A stretch of 7,583 nucleotides of DNA from a bacterium (GTDB lineage: Bacteria > Calditrichota > Calditrichia > RBG-13-44-9 > J042). The position numbers and the translations under genes are program-made. Within the stretch, counting starts at the first letter, position 1. Every line of letters begins with the position of its first letter. Where the stretch lies: positions 1-7,583 of the forward strand of contig WGBF01000073.1 in assembly GCA_015494485.1 (NCBI GenBank). The letters run 5' to 3'. The notes under the pieces were generated by a model, which was not told the DNA's origin, did no database searches, and worked only from the letters and a program-made list of their open reading frames with translations. Positions 5,908 to 7,583 of this stretch are shown piece by piece.

Positions 5908-7583
5908 TTAGTCCACTTTTTCTATACTTACTTCTGCTGATTCTTCCCCGATTGTTACCGGATGCCCCTGCCCTTCCGGTATTTGATCTTCAATCAGTTC
6001 CATTGCAAGCGTTTCCGCTTTAATATAGTCGGCCTGTGCTTGAATTGCCTGACGTAATTTCTCGCTGGCACGGTAAAAAATACGAATCCGATCCGTCACA
6101 TCAAAATTCGATTCCTTACGCAAATTCTGAATGCGGTTTACAAATTCCCGCGCCAAACCTTCCTGTTCCAGTTCGGGGGTAATGGTGGGATCCAATCCCA
6201 CTACAATTTCCCGGTCCCGACTAACAGCGTATTGTCCGGCTTGTTGCTCGACCACCTGAATTTCATCCGCCTGAATTTCAATAACGGTACCGTCCACTTC
6301 AACCGTTTTTTTGCCATTCTGTTCCAGCTCGTCGATATCGTTATCCTGCCACTGTTGAATAATCGCCGCCACCGGTTTCATCAGTTTGCCCAATCGGGGC
6401 CCCAGCTTTTTAAAATCGGGTTTCGCGCTGCGGCTCACCAGATCTTTCAATTGGGAGAATACCGAAATGGTTTTTACATTAATTTCTTCGCGGATAATGT
6501 CCGCCATTTCTTCTACTGACTTGAGGACTTTTTCATTGCTGCTGGCAACCACCAGTTCCCGCAAGGGCTGGCGCACTTTAATGCGCAAATCGTTGCGGAG
6601 GGCACGGGCAGCACTCACAACCTTCTGCGCCACTTCCATACGGAACTCCAGTTCCCGGTCCTGAATGGCCCGTTGGTCGTCGTTCACAATGGGAAAATCC
6701 GTTAAGTGTACGCTTTCCGGCATGGTGTTCTGCCGCAAATTGCGGTACAGTTCCTCTGACACAAACGGAATAAACGGTGCCAGCATCCGGGAAATCGTAA
6801 TCAAAACTTCGTACAGGGTGTGGTAGGCGGCCAGTTTATCACTGCCCATATCGCTCTTCCAGAAGCGCCGCCGGTTGCGCCGCACATACCAGTTGGACAC
6901 ATCATCGATGACATAATTGGCAATCAGGCGGGCAGCGCGCGTCATGTCGTATTCTTCCATCAGCTGCCGCACCTCTTCAATCACACTGTACAGGCGGGAT
7001 AACACCCAGCGGTCAATCTCCGGACGCTCTGCATACGGGACAGGCTCGGCAGTTGCCGGGTCAAATTCATCGATATTGGCATACAAGGCAAAAAAGCTGT
7101 AGGTATTGAGCAAGGTATCAAAAAACTTGCGGTAAACCTCTTCCACGCCCTTAATGTCAAACCGTTTGGGCACCCAGGGGGCGCTTACGGTAATAAAATA
7201 CCACCGCAGGGGATCCACACCAAATTTGGCAATTACGTCTTCCGGGCGCACCACATTCCCGCGGGATTTGCTCATCTTCTGGCCATGCTTATCCAGAATC
7301 AGTTCATTGACCACAATGTTCTTATAAGCCGGCATATCAAACAACATGGTGGAAATTGCCAGAAGGGAATAAAACCAGCCGCGGGTCTGGTCAATGCCTT
7401 CGCAAATAAAATCTGCCGGAAAGTTCTTCTCAAACAATTCTTTATTTTTATGCGGATATCCCCATTGGGCATACGGCATGCTTCCGGAGTCAAACCACAC
7501 GTCAATAACCTCGGGAACGCGCTTCATATCCCCACCGCATTTGGGGCACTCCAGCACTACTTCATCCACATAGGGTTTGTGCA
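5908..7583 (-). CDS. ileS: Isoleucyl-tRNA synthetase, C-terminal part (5'-truncated at the window edge)
   Basis: This class I synthetase charges tRNA-Ile. The window holds its last 557 complete codons, from the edge to TAA at 5908; the frame reads HKPYVDEVV into the edge, so the GTG at 7569 is internal and not a start. Landmarks, counted from the first complete codon: CPKCGG (12-17), VWFDSGSMP (28-36), GIDQTRGWFY (62-71), KMSKSRGN (102-109, ATP-binding loop), the anticodon-domain motif SNWYVRRNRRRFW (229-241) and LAPFIPFVSEELY (267-279). After the anticodon domain it continues with RIKVRQPLREL (333-343) and KPDFKKLGPRLGKLM (387-401) into a long C-terminal domain (DUF5915-like). That tail is characteristic of the long, eukaryote-like IleRS type rather than the E. 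coli type with a zinc-binding end. The tail is known from IleRS forms that include mupirocin-tolerant enzymes; tolerance here is inference only. First visible gene of the operon. Confidence 0.96.
   Translation of the reverse strand, partial: HKPYVDEVVLECPKCGGDMKRVPEVIDVWFDSGSMPYAQWGYPHKNKELFEKNFPADFICEGIDQTRGWFYSLLAISTMLFDMPAYKNIVVNELILDKHGQKMSKSRGNVVRPEDVIAKFGVDPLRWYFITVSAPWVPKRFDIKGVEEVYRKFFDTLLNTYSFFALYANIDEFDPATAEPVPYAERPEIDRWVLSRLYSVIEEVRQLMEEYDMTRAARLIANYVIDDVSNWYVRRNRRRFWKSDMGSDKLAAYHTLYEVLITISRMLAPFIPFVSEELYRNLRQNTMPESVHLTDFPIVNDDQRAIQDRELEFRMEVAQKVVSAARALRNDLRIKVRQPLRELVVASSNEKVLKSVEEMADIIREEINVKTISVFSQLKDLVSRSAKPDFKKLGPRLGKLMKPVAAIIQQWQDNDIDELEQNGKKTVEVDGTVIEIQADEIQVVEQQAGQYAVSRDREIVVGLDPTITPELEQEGLAREFVNRIQNLRKESNFDVTDRIRIFYRASEKLRQAIQAQADYIKAETLAMELIEDQIPEGQGHPVTIGEESAEVSIEKVD

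Noticed and set aside
5908..7569. A complete 553-residue protein starting at GTG 7569.
   Set aside because: The frame continues to the window edge with conserved IleRS residues, so the gene is truncated, not starting there.

Overview
The window looks like ordinary bacterial chromosome. GC is moderate, coding density is high, and there are no mobile elements, CRISPR arrays or RNA genes that I can see. The best taxonomic hint is the gene content. A long-form isoleucyl-tRNA synthetase, a TraR/DksA-type zinc-finger protein, LspA with a long loop between its catalytic aspartates, an RluD-type pseudouridine synthase and an exported DUF1573 protein sit together, which suggests the FCB/Calditrichota side of the bacterial tree. 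That is inference from family features, not a database match.

Layout. Positions 1-607 (+) hold the C-terminal two thirds of an eIF-2B alpha/beta/delta-like protein, followed by a short intergenic gap with a probable terminator hairpin. Positions 719-1489 (+) encode a response regulator with a receiver domain and an unusual helical C-terminus. Its end overlaps the end of a convergent gene on the minus strand by 18 bp. The minus strand from 2789 down to 1472 carries a two-gene unit: a stand-alone receiver protein and, overlapping it by 26 bp, a metallo-beta-lactamase-fold hydrolase. Positions 2790-3259 are a 470-bp AT-rich stretch with no convincing gene.

From 7583 down to 3260 the minus strand carries a tight operon: ileS (5' end outside the window), dksA-like, lspA, rluD and DUF1573. 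Gaps are 10-16 bp or the genes overlap. The ileS-dksA-like-lspA-rluD order is a recurrent bacterial arrangement joining translation, RNA modification and lipoprotein maturation. Here an exported DUF1573 protein is coupled to the end of rluD by an ATGA overlap.

The part least like housekeeping is 719-2789: two separate receiver proteins around an MBL-fold hydrolase. A G6 run at the receiver/hydrolase junction would join those two frames if one G were skipped. I found no clear new system. The leads most worth checking are that junction, the degenerate Hpt-like tail of the first response regulator, and the Cys-to-Ser change in the eIF-2B-like protein.
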